Shown here piece after piece: positions 13,984 to 14,353 of a stretch of DNA of 14,353 bases. How positions within the stretch are numbered: the first letter of the stretch is position 1; each line of letters begins with the position of its first letter. The DNA lies in assembly GCA_048498415.1 (NCBI GenBank), contig JBEHYA010000049.1, positions 1 to 14,353 on the forward strand. Direction: 5' to 3'. Below the pieces are notes generated by a model. That model did no database searches. It was not told the DNA's origin and worked only from the letters and a program-made list of their open reading frames with translations. Made by a program: the position numbers and the translations under genes. Source of the stretch: JBEHYA01 sp048498415. GTDB lineage: Bacteria; Pseudomonadota; Alphaproteobacteria; UBA9219; RGZA01.

Positions 13984-14353
13984 ATGAAGCCGCAAAACGC
14001 CCAAGCAAAAGTACTGGCTGCAAACACCGCGCTGTTTGTCATCACCATGCTGTTCCTGCTGGCAACGCTTCTGGCGCTTCCTGCTCATGCCGCGCTGCAA
14101 TCGCGCGAAGCCAGTTTCTATTCCCACGACAATGATATGGGCCACGATTTCCGCCTGTCGGGCGCCATTAACAGCGACGACGACAAGCTGGCCACCCGTT
14201 CCAATTATGTAGTCAGCGGCACGCTTTCGGGCCCGGCCGCCTTTGCCCCGCAGAACAAGAATATGAAACTGTTCATGACCGCCGGCGCCGGCGTGGCGGT
14301 CGATTACCGCAGATCTCTGGATAGCGCGGCGACCCACACCGACTACGCCCCCA
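13984..14353 (+). CDS. Exported protein of unknown function (partial, runs off the window)
   Basis: ATG 13984 follows a GAGG about 8 nt upstream and opens a frame with no stop for 123 codons to the window edge. The N-terminus is a signal peptide: MKPQNAQAK, a hydrophobic core ALFVITMLFLLATLLALP, then AHA-A near residues 35-38. The visible mature part (from LQSREASFYSHDNDMG) is rich in Asp, Ser, Gly and Ala and has no cysteine. It includes short alternating stretches (NYVVSGTLSG, LFMTAGAGVAVDY) that could be beta strands of a secreted or outer-membrane protein. I do not recognise a family. The gene follows smc with its own AT-rich upstream region and probably belongs to a separate unit. Confidence 0.75.
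   Translation, partial: MKPQNAQAKVLAANTALFVITMLFLLATLLALPAHAALQSREASFYSHDNDMGHDFRLSGAINSDDDKLATRSNYVVSGTLSGPAAFAPQNKNMKLFMTAGAGVAVDYRRSLDSAATHTDYAP

Overview
The window looks like a chromosomal segment of an alphaproteobacterium of moderately high GC. The case rests on a CcrM-type adenine methyltransferase with its C-terminal DNA-binding extension, a bacterial SMC of about 1160 residues with the short hinge usual in alphaproteobacteria, a stand-alone DUF721 protein next to mutY, and a PodJ-like polar protein architecture. I cannot name a genus. No rRNA, tRNA, CRISPR array, transposase or phage gene is visible.

Layout: (1) 1-147 is the 3' end of a gene that resembles the middle of a CpsD/BY-kinase-like ATPase but stops early. 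(2) 192-2364 holds a DUF721/DciA-like gene on the minus strand, divergent from mutY, which overlaps an unknown exported protein. (3) 2402-5320 is a minus-strand block, ymdB-like phosphoesterase, then rnhB, then ccrM, with a rich regulatory region before ccrM. (4) 5337-6215 is ispE, divergent from the phosphoesterase by only 16 bp and probably starting at TTG. (5) 6313-8227 is a minus-strand pair: a membrane-anchored Sel1/peptidoglycan-binding (PodJ-like) protein followed by a small Cys-rich exported protein. (6) 8589-10010 is an M23 peptidoglycan endopeptidase, divergent from that pair. (7) 10234-13722 is smc. (8) 13984 to the end is the start of an unknown exported protein.

Functionally, mutY, rnhB, ccrM, smc and the DUF721 gene form a chromosome-maintenance and cell-cycle set. 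From memory of alphaproteobacterial genomes these genes often lie close together; here they are interleaved with an isoprenoid gene and an envelope/polarity group (PodJ-like, Cys-rich, M23).

The most distinctive non-coding features are repeats. Three unrelated inverted pairs of near-equal size (86, 81 and 89 bp) sit in three intergenic gaps, two of them filling the gap almost exactly. Three single hairpins of the first repeat family lie just behind stop codons. The ccrM upstream region carries a perfect DnaA box and two GANTC sites, the sequence CcrM itself methylates. This suggests control by DnaA and methylation feedback, but it is untested.
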